Assembly: GCA_023418925.1 (NCBI GenBank)
Contig: JAEZYS010000011.1
Location: forward strand, 1-64,000
Direction of reading: 5' to 3'
Origin: Bacillota bacterium
Lineage (GTDB): Bacteria > Bacillota > Clostridia > Oscillospirales > Ruminococcaceae
DNA: 64,000 nucleotides
The notes under the pieces are model-generated. The model saw nothing but the letters and a program-made list of their open reading frames with translations, was not told the origin of the DNA and did not search any database. A program made the translations under genes and the position numbers. The number at the start of each line of letters is the position of its first letter. Positions within the stretch are counted from its first letter, which is position 1. This document shows, piece by piece, positions 44,321-53,868 of this stretch.

Positions 44321-45847
44321 CTAAATATCAGTTATTGTGCCATTTTGTTTCTTATAGTTCAGAGGACTAATTCCAACGTATTTTTTGAATTTGTTATGAA
44401 AATAGTTAATATTGGTATACCCAACCATTTCTGCTACTTCATAAACCTTATATTCCTCCTTGGAAAGAAGTCGCTTAGCTTCAGTAATTCTTATTTCATC
44501 AAGGTAATTATTGAAGTTTTCTCCTGTGTACTGATGAAAAACCTTTCCGAGATATGCGCTGTTGTAACCAAAAATACTTGCAAGAAGTTCTAGCCGAAGC
44601 TCCTGATTATAATTGTTTCTAATGTATTGAACGATTTTTTCCATTGTGCTTTTTGTAGTACTTCCAAATAAAACATTAGAAACTTCAGTAAGCATCTTTT
44701 TCATCATGCTAATAATATCAAAAAGACTAATTTTTTCACCAATTTCGTTGCTTAAATTTTCATAAAAAAATTGATCTGCCTTTTTCTCACCAAGCGATTT
44801 TGCAATTCTATTTTTAATATCCATAATTACAGTTATGCATATTACTTTAGTTTTCTCCTGCGAAAATCCTTTTTGCCGTAGACTTGATTGAAATGTATCA
44901 AGGTAATTATTAAGCTTTTCAGTATCATTTATTTCTATATATGCAAACAATTGTTTTGAAAAGTCGTTAATTTCCTTAAAATCAGAATTTTCCTCGGTAA
45001 TAATTTCATCTGAAACAATTCCATAATGCATATATAAGAACTTATTTTTATATATATCATGTGCAGAATTATAAGATAATTTTATAGAATTAACACCATT
45101 CACAGTATTTCCAACAGCTATAAACAGCTTTTGACTGCAATATGATTGCAGGTTATTCAATGTAGCCATAATCTCATTCTTATTCCAACCTTTGAACAGA
45201 ACAGATAATGTTCCGCTGAAGTCAATTGTGACTACTTCAATATTAGAGTAATCCCTAAAGAATTTCTTAATAGATTCTATCATAAAGGTTTTCTTGTCAA
45301 TGTTAGTATCTTCAGACAGACCAATAAGAGCAACATCAAATCTGTTGTGCTTACTGTTGAGGCTATTTATAAGATTATCATCAGAAAGCTCATCACCGAG
45401 TAATAATCCGCGGATAGTTTCCTCGTTAATATACTCACTGCTTTTTTCTATTCTTGCAGCACTGTCACGTTCATTAAGAATCTTATTATATGCAGTCTTT
45501 AATGCTTTTATAAGTTCGTCTTCATCAACCGGTTTAAGTATAAATTCTTCAACGCCTAGAGAAATGGCTTCCTTTGCATATGTAAAATCAGAGTATCCAG
45601 AAAGTATAATAAATTTTCCGTCAAGGCCTTCTTTTCTTGCAGCTTCAATCATTTTAATTCCGGACATTCCAGGCATTTTAATATCTGCAATTGTAATATC
45701 AGGCTTATATGCAAAAATCTGCTTCAGTCCTGTATCACCATCTTCAGCCTCTGCAATAACGTTAAGATTTAATTCTTTCCATGGAATCATCATTTTGATG
45801 CCCTGACGAACATTCGGCTCGTCATCAACAAGCATTACATTAAGCAT
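44321..45847 (-). CDS. response regulator, YesN/AraC type
   Basis: A 508-residue regulator. The receiver domain (1-120) has Asp55 as phosphoacceptor within IADIKMPGMSG. A poorly conserved central region follows, then a C-terminal AraC helix-turn-helix (about 405-505; YLGKVFHQYTGENFNNYLDE, VGISPLNYKKQ). It pairs with the histidine kinase encoded 46 bases upstream. Systems of this class usually control carbohydrate or envelope genes; no sugar transporter lies next to it. A good AGGAGG site precedes ATG 45847. Confidence 0.92.
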   Translation of the reverse strand: MLNVMLVDDEPNVRQGIKMMIPWKELNLNVIAEAEDGDTGLKQIFAYKPDITIADIKMPGMSGIKMIEAARKEGLDGKFIILSGYSDFTYAKEAISLGVEEFILKPVDEDELIKALKTAYNKILNERDSAARIEKSSEYINEETIRGLLLGDELSDDNLINSLNSKHNRFDVALIGLSEDTNIDKKTFMIESIKKFFRDYSNIEVVTIDFSGTLSVLFKGWNKNEIMATLNNLQSYCSQKLFIAVGNTVNGVNSIKLSYNSAHDIYKNKFLYMHYGIVSDEIITEENSDFKEINDFSKQLFAYIEINDTEKLNNYLDTFQSSLRQKGFSQEKTKVICITVIMDIKNRIAKSLGEKKADQFFYENLSNEIGEKISLFDIISMMKKMLTEVSNVLFGSTTKSTMEKIVQYIRNNYNQELRLELLASIFGYNSAYLGKVFHQYTGENFNNYLDEIRITEAKRLLSKEEYKVYEVAEMVGYTNINYFHNKFKKYVGISPLNYKKQNGTITDI

Positions 45848-45893
45848 ATGGTAACCTCCTTATTATATTAAATAAGCTATCAAATATAATTTG

Positions 45894-47660
45894 TTAATAC
45901 CTTGGTATTACTATTTCAATTGTTGTTCCTTTTTCTTCAATACTTGATATTTTCAGACCATATTGTTCTCCGTGATACATTTTTATTCGTTTATTCACAT
46001 TTGTAAGACCAATGCTTTTTCCGGATGATGTATTATTCTTCTTTAGTTTATCAAGAAGAATAGCCATATTTTCATCAGAAATGCCCTGGCCATTGTCTTG
46101 CACACATATAACTATATTTACATCTCTGTACAGAACTTTTATGCTGATATGACCGTTTGCTTTGCAACCCTCAATGCCATGAACAAATGCATTTTCAACA
46201 ATAGGCTGTATTATCAAAGGAAGTATCATATGGTTTGGATCAACCTCGGAATAGATAGAATATGAAACTCTATCACCAAACCTTACAGACTGAAGTTCAA
46301 GGTAACTATTAATGAATTCCAGTTCTGATTTAAGGGTAACACTCGAATCCTTGACTTCAAGGCATCTTCTCATGAATTTGCCTAATTTTTTAATAAGATC
46401 GGCAGTTTCCTTGTCATTATTGCAGTAAGCCTTCATACGTATCGTTTCAAGGGTATTATAAAGAAAATGTGGGTTGATCTGACTTGAGAGAGCCTTGAAT
46501 TCAGCTTCCATCTGGTTTAACTTCATAGTTTCGGAAAGAATCTTAGCTTCATAAGCCTCATCAATAAGCTTACGCATACTCTGAACCATTATGTTAAGAT
46601 CGTCATTAAGTTCATTGATTTCATCATGTCCGCTTATTTCATAATCCATGGAGAAGTCTCCAAGAGCAACATTATGCATCTGATTTTTGAGAAATTGTAC
46701 CCTTCTGGAGAAGAGACTCGCCAGCAAAAATGACGACAATATAGACAATAAAAAGCAGCATGACATGTACCATAAGTAAACTTTAGTAATATTTTTAGTA
46801 GATACTGAAATTTCTGAATATGGCTTAACAAGAAAAATCTGAAATAAGTTTCCTGTACTTTCATACTCAAATGACTCAATGATAGTATATGAATCATCAA
46901 GGATAGTTGAATTTTTTTCAAAGTATCTAAAATTTGAAGGATTGTATTCATTTATTGATGCTGAACTTAAAACGTTTCCTAATTCTATACCATCAATATT
47001 GCTGTAAAATACTTTGAAATCCTTAACTGAAAATATAGCATTATTATAATTATCTTTAAGAATTCCATCAAGCCATTCCGAGTTAATAGCAATAACCATT
47101 ACACCGATACAGTTATTTTTGCTATCATATATCCCTTTTACAAGACTTAGATAAACCTTGTTGTCAGACGGATTCCTGACAACATCCCAGATAACTCTGC
47201 CGTTGCCTTCGGCTGCTGACCTATACCAATATGAATTTTTGATACTGCTATTAGCTTTCCTGAATTGAGAATTATAGATAAAATCTTGTTTATCTATATA
47301 AAATTTAATGCTTGAAATCTGTGAATAAGCGGTAACGTATTCATTTAAGGTATTATTATTAGCATAAAAGTTCTTTATTTCTTCTTTTGAAAGTGAATCT
47401 GAAAGTAAAAAAGACATTACGCTGTCATTTGCATAAACTCTTTCTGCAACATTCATTGTTGTATAAATCATATCAATCAGGCGGGTTTTCAGACTATCAG
47501 CACTGTTATATGCGTCATTTACAGCATTGTTCTTCTGAATATTAATAATACTGAATAAAAGAAATATACCTGCAACAAATACCGGAACAATTACTATGGC
47601 GCACATTGCAATTATTTTGTTCCGTATTTTTATATTGTCAATAAAAGAAAGTGGTTTCAC
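45894..47660 (-). CDS. sensor histidine kinase, YesM type
   Basis: A 588-residue kinase. Two membrane helices (about 14-36 and 292-315) enclose a large extracellular sensor with Cache-like strands. A HAMP segment (about 315-370), the phosphoacceptor region INPHFLYNTLETIRMKAYC and an ATPase domain with DNGQGIS and GLTNVNKRI follow. The ligand is unknown. The gene is transcribed with the response regulator downstream. The start has GGAGG on the minus strand. Confidence 0.93.
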   Translation of the reverse strand: MKPLSFIDNIKIRNKIIAMCAIVIVPVFVAGIFLLFSIINIQKNNAVNDAYNSADSLKTRLIDMIYTTMNVAERVYANDSVMSFLLSDSLSKEEIKNFYANNNTLNEYVTAYSQISSIKFYIDKQDFIYNSQFRKANSSIKNSYWYRSAAEGNGRVIWDVVRNPSDNKVYLSLVKGIYDSKNNCIGVMVIAINSEWLDGILKDNYNNAIFSVKDFKVFYSNIDGIELGNVLSSASINEYNPSNFRYFEKNSTILDDSYTIIESFEYESTGNLFQIFLVKPYSEISVSTKNITKVYLWYMSCCFLLSILSSFLLASLFSRRVQFLKNQMHNVALGDFSMDYEISGHDEINELNDDLNIMVQSMRKLIDEAYEAKILSETMKLNQMEAEFKALSSQINPHFLYNTLETIRMKAYCNNDKETADLIKKLGKFMRRCLEVKDSSVTLKSELEFINSYLELQSVRFGDRVSYSIYSEVDPNHMILPLIIQPIVENAFVHGIEGCKANGHISIKVLYRDVNIVICVQDNGQGISDENMAILLDKLKKNNTSSGKSIGLTNVNKRIKMYHGEQYGLKISSIEEKGTTIEIVIPRY

Positions 47661-47772
47661 AACAAACCTCCGAATAGCAAAATCAAATACATTTGTTGAA
47701 AACAGACTAATATATAATTACATTTTATCACAATACTGGTAAATATATATTGCCTATTTATTAACAATAATA

Positions 47773-47811
47773 AAATTGCTAATGTACAGCATAAATGTAC
47801 ATTAGCAATTT
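47773..47811 (-). terminator. intrinsic terminator of the MBOAT/DHHW operon
   Basis: A 16-bp perfect stem pairs 47773-47788 with 47796-47811 around a 7-nt loop. It ends the minus-strand operon just past the DHHW gene. Confidence 0.85.
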
Positions 47812-47815
47812 ATAG

Positions 47816-49396
47816 TTAATCTGCATAAATATATTCTTGCATTTCAGTTAATGCATCAGCAGTTTCTGTTGTTGTATCCTGATCTGATACAGATGGTTCG
47901 GTTACAGTGGTTATGCTTGAATCAGGCGGAACATCAGAAGATTCCTTTTTCTCTGTTTCAGAAGGAACAGTGGTTTCCTGAACAGTTGTGACAACAGTTC
48001 CATCCTGCCTGTTATATAGCATTTCTATTCCTTTTATAAGCTTGGAGGTATTAGCTGCAAAAGCATTATTGATGAATAAAACATCAGTTGCCCCTACATC
48101 CTTAATATACTGCAATGCATTTGTTCCGAAGAAACGTATATCTATAACATATATTTCCTCAAAATTATTTACAAGGAACGGAACAAAGGCATTTCCGTAT
48201 GATTCCTTAAAGACAACAATTTTTCTGCCGTTATTCACGTTTGTTTTTATTTTAGCGTGAATTGCATCTGCTCCTAAGAACATACCGTAACAGTTTCCGC
48301 CCTCAACATATTCATGGAAAAGGTCAGATTTCCCCTCAAATTTCAAAGTGTCATAGTAATAATAAGATGTTTCCCACGTTACATTTTGAGGAATATAATA
48401 ATGGAATTCTTCAGGAGAGTTTTTCAGCTTTGCATCATTGGTATACCCGTAAAGTGAACCAACAAAACCCTGCTTTACTCTTTCCTCATACTTAGTTATA
48501 TCAGGATATTCCATGCCAAGAGTTTTAGCAAACGCAGTATATGCATAATATGCCCCTAGCGGAGTCCAGTGATGGTCTGTTCGGAAATATATATACTCAT
48601 CCGAATGTTCGGATAAAGCTGAATAAGCGTCTACAGGAATAACATCCTCTGATAAATGAGAGTAGATATAATCAATGGAATCCTTCTGAGAAGATGAATA
48701 TTTCTTATATTTTTTAGGCAGGTAAAATTCAACGGATGTAGGTACAACAAGATTATAAACATTAACATTTTCACCAAGAGCCTGTTTATAAGAATTGATA
48801 ATATTGGCATATCTTTCTGCCTGGGTGTGATTTGATCCGAAAAGCATTACACCAGCATCTTCACCATACATTTTTACACCATCAACAATAATACCGTTAT
48901 TGTTGAATTCGGCTATATCCTTAACCTCTTCTTCACTTTCAGTGCCTTGAGTTTCTGTAGATTCAAGAGAAACATTTTTTTCTGAAATACTTTCAGAGGC
49001 AATTGTTGTAACTTCGGTAACGATGTCAGATGTGACAGCATTTCCTTCATCATCAGCAACAATATTAACCTGACCATAGAATGTAGGTGACTTTATCCCC
49101 ATCATACTTTTTAAGCTTGCTCCTGCTGAAACAAGCTGCTGTCTTAGCGGAACAGTATCAGCAAAGTAATTAGTAAATTGCGGAGTAAATGAACCGTTTA
49201 TATATGATTGAAAGGATAATTCGGGACATTCAGCAAGTGCCCTTTTTTCCTGTTCAGAGTATTCAGGGCGCTTCAAAAATAACAGGCACAGACCTGCAAA
49301 AATAATAAGTCCTATGATTACCATAATATTGACCATATTCATCAACGATATAATATTATCATATTTTTCACTTTTCTTATTGGAAGATTTTCTCAT
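47816..49396 (-). CDS. DHHW-family extracellular protein (AlgX/DltD-like)
   Basis: A 526-residue protein with one N-terminal membrane helix (about 22-42) and an extracellular SGNH-like domain. The signature DHHWTPLGAYYA begins at Asp274, and FGSNH near 186 is a likely nucleophile region. A low-complexity Thr/Ser/Glu tail ends the protein. DHHW proteins work with MBOAT acyltransferases to place acyl groups on exported polysaccharides, as AlgX does with AlgI. The MBOAT gene lies immediately upstream, supporting this. The polymer is unidentified. Confidence 0.85.
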   Translation of the reverse strand: MRKSSNKKSEKYDNIISLMNMVNIMVIIGLIIFAGLCLLFLKRPEYSEQEKRALAECPELSFQSYINGSFTPQFTNYFADTVPLRQQLVSAGASLKSMMGIKSPTFYGQVNIVADDEGNAVTSDIVTEVTTIASESISEKNVSLESTETQGTESEEEVKDIAEFNNNGIIVDGVKMYGEDAGVMLFGSNHTQAERYANIINSYKQALGENVNVYNLVVPTSVEFYLPKKYKKYSSSQKDSIDYIYSHLSEDVIPVDAYSALSEHSDEYIYFRTDHHWTPLGAYYAYTAFAKTLGMEYPDITKYEERVKQGFVGSLYGYTNDAKLKNSPEEFHYYIPQNVTWETSYYYYDTLKFEGKSDLFHEYVEGGNCYGMFLGADAIHAKIKTNVNNGRKIVVFKESYGNAFVPFLVNNFEEIYVIDIRFFGTNALQYIKDVGATDVLFINNAFAANTSKLIKGIEMLYNRQDGTVVTTVQETTVPSETEKKESSDVPPDSSITTVTEPSVSDQDTTTETADALTEMQEYIYAD

Positions 49397-49427
49397 ATAG
49401 TGCCTTTCTATTAGGGTTCAACTTTTA

Positions 49428-50843
49428 TTAGAATCTGAAATAAAGAAATGGATTGTATGTCTGACCAACTAATAAAAGAGAAGATATAACCAGTAACGAA
49501 ACATTAAGAATGGTTTTTGCAGAGTGACTGAATATCAGTATTGCATTTGAATTCTTTTCATGTTTAATTAATGCCCCCTTGATTAGCTGATATACAGGAG
49601 CTGATATTAATATTGAAATAACTATGATAAACAGATTGTTCATCAGATAAGATTTTGTTACTTCATCAATTAAAGGAATATCTGCCAGTCCAAACATAGA
49701 TTTCAGACACATTCCAAGAGATTTCATATCAGTGAAATAGAACAAAGACCATCCGATAACTATGACGAACAATGAGTATAAATGTGCAAAGAAAGTAGGA
49801 ATCTTTTCAAGAACTTTGCCAAGAAACAGCTTTTCAAGTATTATGAATACTCCGAAATAAAATCCCCACAAAATAAAGTTCCAGCTTGCTCCGTGCCATA
49901 ATCCTGTCAGAAACCAGACAACAGCAAGGTTTAAAATCTGGTGCTTTCTGTTTCCTCCCATAGGAATGTATACATAATCCTTGAAGAATGAGCTAAGTGA
50001 AATATGCCACCTTCTCCAGAATTCTGAAACTGATTTTGATATATATGGATAATTAAAGTTTTCCAGAAAATGAAAACCACACATTTGGCCAAGACCTATT
50101 GCCATGTCAGAATATCCTGAAAAATCATAATAAATCTGTAGTGAAAACATTAATATTCCAAACCATGATGAAAAAACAGATGTTGGTGCATTGGTAAAGT
50201 TCAGGCATTGTGCAACAAGTCCACCAAGAGTATTTGCAATAATTACCTTCTTCGAAAGTCCAAAAATAAAGCGGGTAAGACCATCGCTGAATTCTTTTAT
50301 TGAAACCTTTCTTGATGAAATTTCTTCTGAAATTGTGCTGTATCTGACGATTGGACCTGCAACAAGCTGAAAAAACATTGAAATATATAAAAGATAATAA
50401 AAATAGTTTTTCTGTACCTTTGCATTACCTCTGTAAACATCAATTACATATGAAGTTGTCTGGAATGTGTAGAAAGAAATTCCGATAGGCAGAGTAATGT
50501 TAGGAACTGGGATATTCAAGCCTGTAACTATATTTATGTTCGTCACGATAAAACCGCTGTACTTAAATAAGACGAGAATGCCTAGATTAATTACAAGAGA
50601 GCAAATTAAACCTAACACAGCCTTTTTTTGCCCCATATGCTTAGATATAAACAATCCGTTAAGATAATCTAAAAAGGTGCTGAAAACAAGCAGCGGTAAA
50701 AATACTGCTGCGCCCCATGAATAAAAGATCAGCGAAAATAATAATAATACAAAGTTTTTATATGCAATCTTAGAATTAAAAAAATATAATCCTAAAAAAA
50801 CGGGAATAAAAATATACACAAAAAAAATATCTGAAAATACCAA
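49428..50843 (-). CDS. MBOAT O-acyltransferase (AlgI-like)
   Basis: A 471-residue membrane-bound O-acyltransferase with about ten helices. The catalytic histidine is in TGLWHGASWNF (about residue 317), and WRRWHISLSSFFKDYVYIPMGG is the family's conserved loop, given in part. It moves acyl groups across the membrane to its DHHW partner. A TTG start at 50843 is preferred, since it gives the canonical opening MVFSDIFF and follows GGGAG; the longer TTG at 50858 has no ribosome binding site. Confidence 0.93.
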   Translation of the reverse strand: MVFSDIFFVYIFIPVFLGLYFFNSKIAYKNFVLLLFSLIFYSWGAAVFLPLLVFSTFLDYLNGLFISKHMGQKKAVLGLICSLVINLGILVLFKYSGFIVTNINIVTGLNIPVPNITLPIGISFYTFQTTSYVIDVYRGNAKVQKNYFYYLLYISMFFQLVAGPIVRYSTISEEISSRKVSIKEFSDGLTRFIFGLSKKVIIANTLGGLVAQCLNFTNAPTSVFSSWFGILMFSLQIYYDFSGYSDMAIGLGQMCGFHFLENFNYPYISKSVSEFWRRWHISLSSFFKDYVYIPMGGNRKHQILNLAVVWFLTGLWHGASWNFILWGFYFGVFIILEKLFLGKVLEKIPTFFAHLYSLFVIVIGWSLFYFTDMKSLGMCLKSMFGLADIPLIDEVTKSYLMNNLFIIVISILISAPVYQLIKGALIKHEKNSNAILIFSHSAKTILNVSLLVISSLLLVGQTYNPFLYFRF

Positions 50844-51119
50844 AATGATTACTCCCAATAAATTTATTTTAAAATTTCATGCTTTACTATTTTATCACAT
50901 TGCCTAAAAACTTGCAAGCATATTTATTGTAAAATACTATAATATTTTAAAAAAATACAAATAAGAGTAAAACTTTTGATATATTTGCTTAATTCACAAA
51001 TATATTTATCCTGCATATTATGGATTGTAGCAATAGCTTTATATCTTAGTATATTGCGTTGTATTAGTTACGAGAGTAATAAGATATATGATTATTAGTT
51101 ATTCGAAAGGAGAATTACT

Positions 51120-51770
51120 TTGAGTAAATATGATTATAATCCTCAAATGCATGTGCATGATTGTTCAAATCCATACCCAATTCCTGGAGGAAAATGTGAC
51201 TGTATCAGGGGATGTTTAGAAGGATGTGAGTGTCTTGATGACAACTGTAATGAGCATCATCGTTGTCCGCCATGCCCACCATGCCCGCCTCCTTATCCTT
51301 ATCCAATATTTCCACCATGTCCTCCGCCGTTACCTGTTACGACACCATGTTCTTTATATCTTGAGACACCAACAGGAACCGCCGGCATTGCTTCAGGTGG
51401 TATAATTATACTTCCATTAATAAGCAATACGGGTAGTTGTTTGTCATATAATGCACTTACAGGACAGATAACTATACTAACAAGTGGAATTTACTATTTT
51501 GATTGGAACGTAAATGCAGATAGTACTTCAACTACAGATAACGATGTAGTTATCACACTTGAACAATCGACAGGAGCTGTTGTAGGAATTTCAGGTGCAA
51601 CAGCATCTGCAGCTGATGCTACTGTACTTGTATCTGGCTCTACAGTTGTTTCATTAACTGCAGGAAATATTATAACATTAAATAACAGTACTGGAGTAGC
51701 AATTGATACAGTTGCTGTAACAGGTGAATTTAATTTTGCCGCAAGTTTGTCAGTAATGAGAATTGTATAA
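51120..51770 (+). CDS. Cys/Pro-rich protein with BclA-like C-terminal domain
   Basis: A 216-residue protein. Residues 1-75 are rich in Cys, Pro and His (CPPCPPCPP near residue 50). Residues ~80-216 form a beta-rich, Ala/Thr/Ser domain like the C1q/TNF-like heads of exosporium BclA proteins and clostridial collagen-like surface proteins (SGIYYFDWNVNA, GEFNFAASLSVMRI). No Gly-X-Y collagen region separates the two parts. No signal peptide is visible, which fits mother-cell assembly on spores rather than export. TTG start after AAAGGAG. Confidence 0.7.
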   Translation: MSKYDYNPQMHVHDCSNPYPIPGGKCDCIRGCLEGCECLDDNCNEHHRCPPCPPCPPPYPYPIFPPCPPPLPVTTPCSLYLETPTGTAGIASGGIIILPLISNTGSCLSYNALTGQITILTSGIYYFDWNVNADSTSTTDNDVVITLEQSTGAVVGISGATASAADATVLVSGSTVVSLTAGNIITLNNSTGVAIDTVAVTGEFNFAASLSVMRIV

Positions 51771-51803
51771 ACATTAAAAATTAATTTGTTCACAAAAAAT
51801 TCA

Positions 51804-51832
51804 TTGACAACTTGTGTTTCTCATGTTAATAT
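51804..51832 (+). promoter_or_regulatory. sigma-A promoter of the ilv T-box operon
   Basis: TTGACA (51804-51809) and TAATAT (51827-51832) are 17 bases apart, immediately before the T-box leader. Confidence 0.8.
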
Positions 51833-51846
51833 CAAATCATATTATA

Positions 51847-52117
51847 AATGCGCTGATGAGGAGTAAAACAGAATTACTATTTCAGAGAGCTGTCGTTTGG
51901 TGCGAGACAGTATAAATATTCTGATAATAAATCACCTCTGAGCAGTCTGCTGAACAATTTTGTTAAGTAAGCAAGAACGGGTTCTCCCGTTACAGAGAAA
52001 CACATTGTTTGATGTGATTAAGTGCAGATTGTTTTAATCTGAATTAGAGTGGTACCGTGGAAGTAATGTAAATTCAGCTTTCACCTCTTGAGTAATCTTG
52101 AGGTGAAAGCTTTTTTT
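51847..52117 (+). promoter_or_regulatory. T-box leader, isoleucine specifier inferred
   Basis: The leader shows the T-box parts in order. Stem I has GAGG/CCTC (51858-51861 with 51935-51938) and an upper CAGAAT/ATTCTG helix, with AGTA at 51862-51865 and the AGAGAGCTG..GGTGCGAG region. A stem III hairpin follows near 51977-51993. The T-box sequence is AGTGGTACCGTGG with UGGU at 52050-52053. The terminator stem is 52076-52087 with 52100-52111, then T7. In the specifier loop the codon before A-CCTC is ATC (51931-51933), indicating tRNA-Ile. Uncharged tRNA would prevent termination and allow ilvB expression. Confidence 0.88.
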
Positions 52118-52146
52118 ATTGTAAAATTTAGCAAGGAGAATTTCTG

Positions 52147-53823
52147 ATGGTTTTAAAAGGTGCAACAATCTTATTGGAGTGTTTGCTTGAACAAGGAGTA
52201 GACACAGTTTTCGGATACCCAGGCGGAGCAGTGCTTAATATTTATGATGCATTATATGATTACAGAGATAAAATAACACACATACTTACTTCACACGAAC
52301 AAGGAGCATGTCATGCTGCAGACGGTTATTCAAGATCAACAGGTAAAACAGGCGTTGTTATTGCAACATCAGGACCTGGTGCAACAAACCTTGTAACGGG
52401 AATTGCTACAGCATATATGGACAGCATTCCTCTTGTGGCTATTACGGGAAATGTAAATACAGATTTACTTGGACTTGACAGCTTTCAGGAAGTTGATATA
52501 ACTGGCATTACAATGCCGATAACAAAGCATAACTACATCGTCAAAGATGTTACAAAGCTTGCAGATGTCATTAGGGAAGCCTTTTATATTGCTAATGAAG
52601 GAAGAAAAGGCCCTGTTCTTATAGATATACCAAAGGATATTACTGCAGCTGAATGTGATTTTGTTAATAAAAAGCTTAAAAACAACACTTTTTCTGTTTG
52701 TGATAATGAGGTTAATAATGCTCTCGAAATAATTGCAGAAGCAAAGAAGCCGTTTATTTATGCAGGCGGCGGCGTTGTATCAGCAAATGCTACTGAACAG
52801 CTAAAAGAGTTTGCAGAACTAATTGATGCTCCTGTTGCCCTTACTTTGATGGGACAATGTGCATTTGATAACAGCAATGAGAGATATATCGGAATGATGG
52901 GTATGCATGGCACAAAAACTTCATCACTTGCATTAGAAGAATGTGATGTATTCATTGTTCTTGGTTCACGCTTTTCAGACAGGGTTACCTGCAATACTGG
53001 TTCATTCAGGTCAGTTCTTAATAATGCTAAAATAGTTCATATAGAAGCTGATCCAGCAGAAATCAATAAGAATGTTTCAGTTGATGCAAGAATAACCGGT
53101 GATGTAGGTTCCGCTCTTGAAATTTTGAATAGAAAGCTTTCAAAGAAAGTAAATTCAGAATGGATGGAAAAGATAAAGCTTTGGAAGAATCAATATCCTC
53201 TTATGCAGTATTCTTCTGATGAAAATGCGGTGTTGCCGCAGTATGTTCTTGAAACACTTAATGAGTTGACAGACGGTAAAGCTATTTTAAGTACTGAAGT
53301 AGGTCAGCATCAGATGTGGACAGCTGAATTCTATAATTTCAGAAATCCGAGAAGTTTTGCTTCATCCGGAGGATTGGGAACAATGGGCTACGGTCTTGGC
53401 GCAGCAATCGGATGTAAGATCGGAAACCCTGATAAGACTGTTGTCAATGTTGCAGGCGATGGTAGCTTTTATATGAATATGAATGAGCTTACAACTCTTG
53501 CAAAATATCAGATACCTGTTATAGAACTTCTTTTTAATAATAGTGTTCTTGGAATGGTAAGGCAATGGCAGAAACTTTTCTATAATAATCGTTATTCCGA
53601 AACAAATCTTCAAAAAAATACTGATTTTGAAATGCTTGCAGAGGCAATTGGTATAGAAGGTATGACAATATCAAAGAAAAGTGATGTCAGACCTGTTCTG
53701 GAAAAAGCAATAATGCTTAATAAGCCTGTTATGATTAACTGTATTATTGATAAGGATATCAATGTATTGCCAATGGTTCCTGCAGGAGCATCTATAGTAA
53801 ATCCTATTCTTGAGATAGAGTAA
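52147..53823 (+). CDS. ilvB: acetolactate/acetohydroxyacid synthase large subunit
   Basis: A 558-residue thiamine diphosphate enzyme. Catalytic Glu51 is in SHEQGACHAADGYSR; the cofactor motif GDGSFYMNMNELTTLAKY lies in the third domain; RGYPGGAVL-like FGYPGGAVLNIYDALY opens the N-terminal domain. It condenses pyruvate with pyruvate or 2-oxobutyrate in valine and isoleucine synthesis. No small regulatory subunit (ilvN) is next to it, and ilvC/ilvD are not in the window. It is the first gene behind the T-box. Confidence 0.95.
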   Translation: MVLKGATILLECLLEQGVDTVFGYPGGAVLNIYDALYDYRDKITHILTSHEQGACHAADGYSRSTGKTGVVIATSGPGATNLVTGIATAYMDSIPLVAITGNVNTDLLGLDSFQEVDITGITMPITKHNYIVKDVTKLADVIREAFYIANEGRKGPVLIDIPKDITAAECDFVNKKLKNNTFSVCDNEVNNALEIIAEAKKPFIYAGGGVVSANATEQLKEFAELIDAPVALTLMGQCAFDNSNERYIGMMGMHGTKTSSLALEECDVFIVLGSRFSDRVTCNTGSFRSVLNNAKIVHIEADPAEINKNVSVDARITGDVGSALEILNRKLSKKVNSEWMEKIKLWKNQYPLMQYSSDENAVLPQYVLETLNELTDGKAILSTEVGQHQMWTAEFYNFRNPRSFASSGGLGTMGYGLGAAIGCKIGNPDKTVVNVAGDGSFYMNMNELTTLAKYQIPVIELLFNNSVLGMVRQWQKLFYNNRYSETNLQKNTDFEMLAEAIGIEGMTISKKSDVRPVLEKAIMLNKPVMINCIIDKDINVLPMVPAGASIVNPILEIE

Positions 53824-53868
53824 AAATACAAATATTATAGCCTGATACTTGAAGGGATGGATACAATA

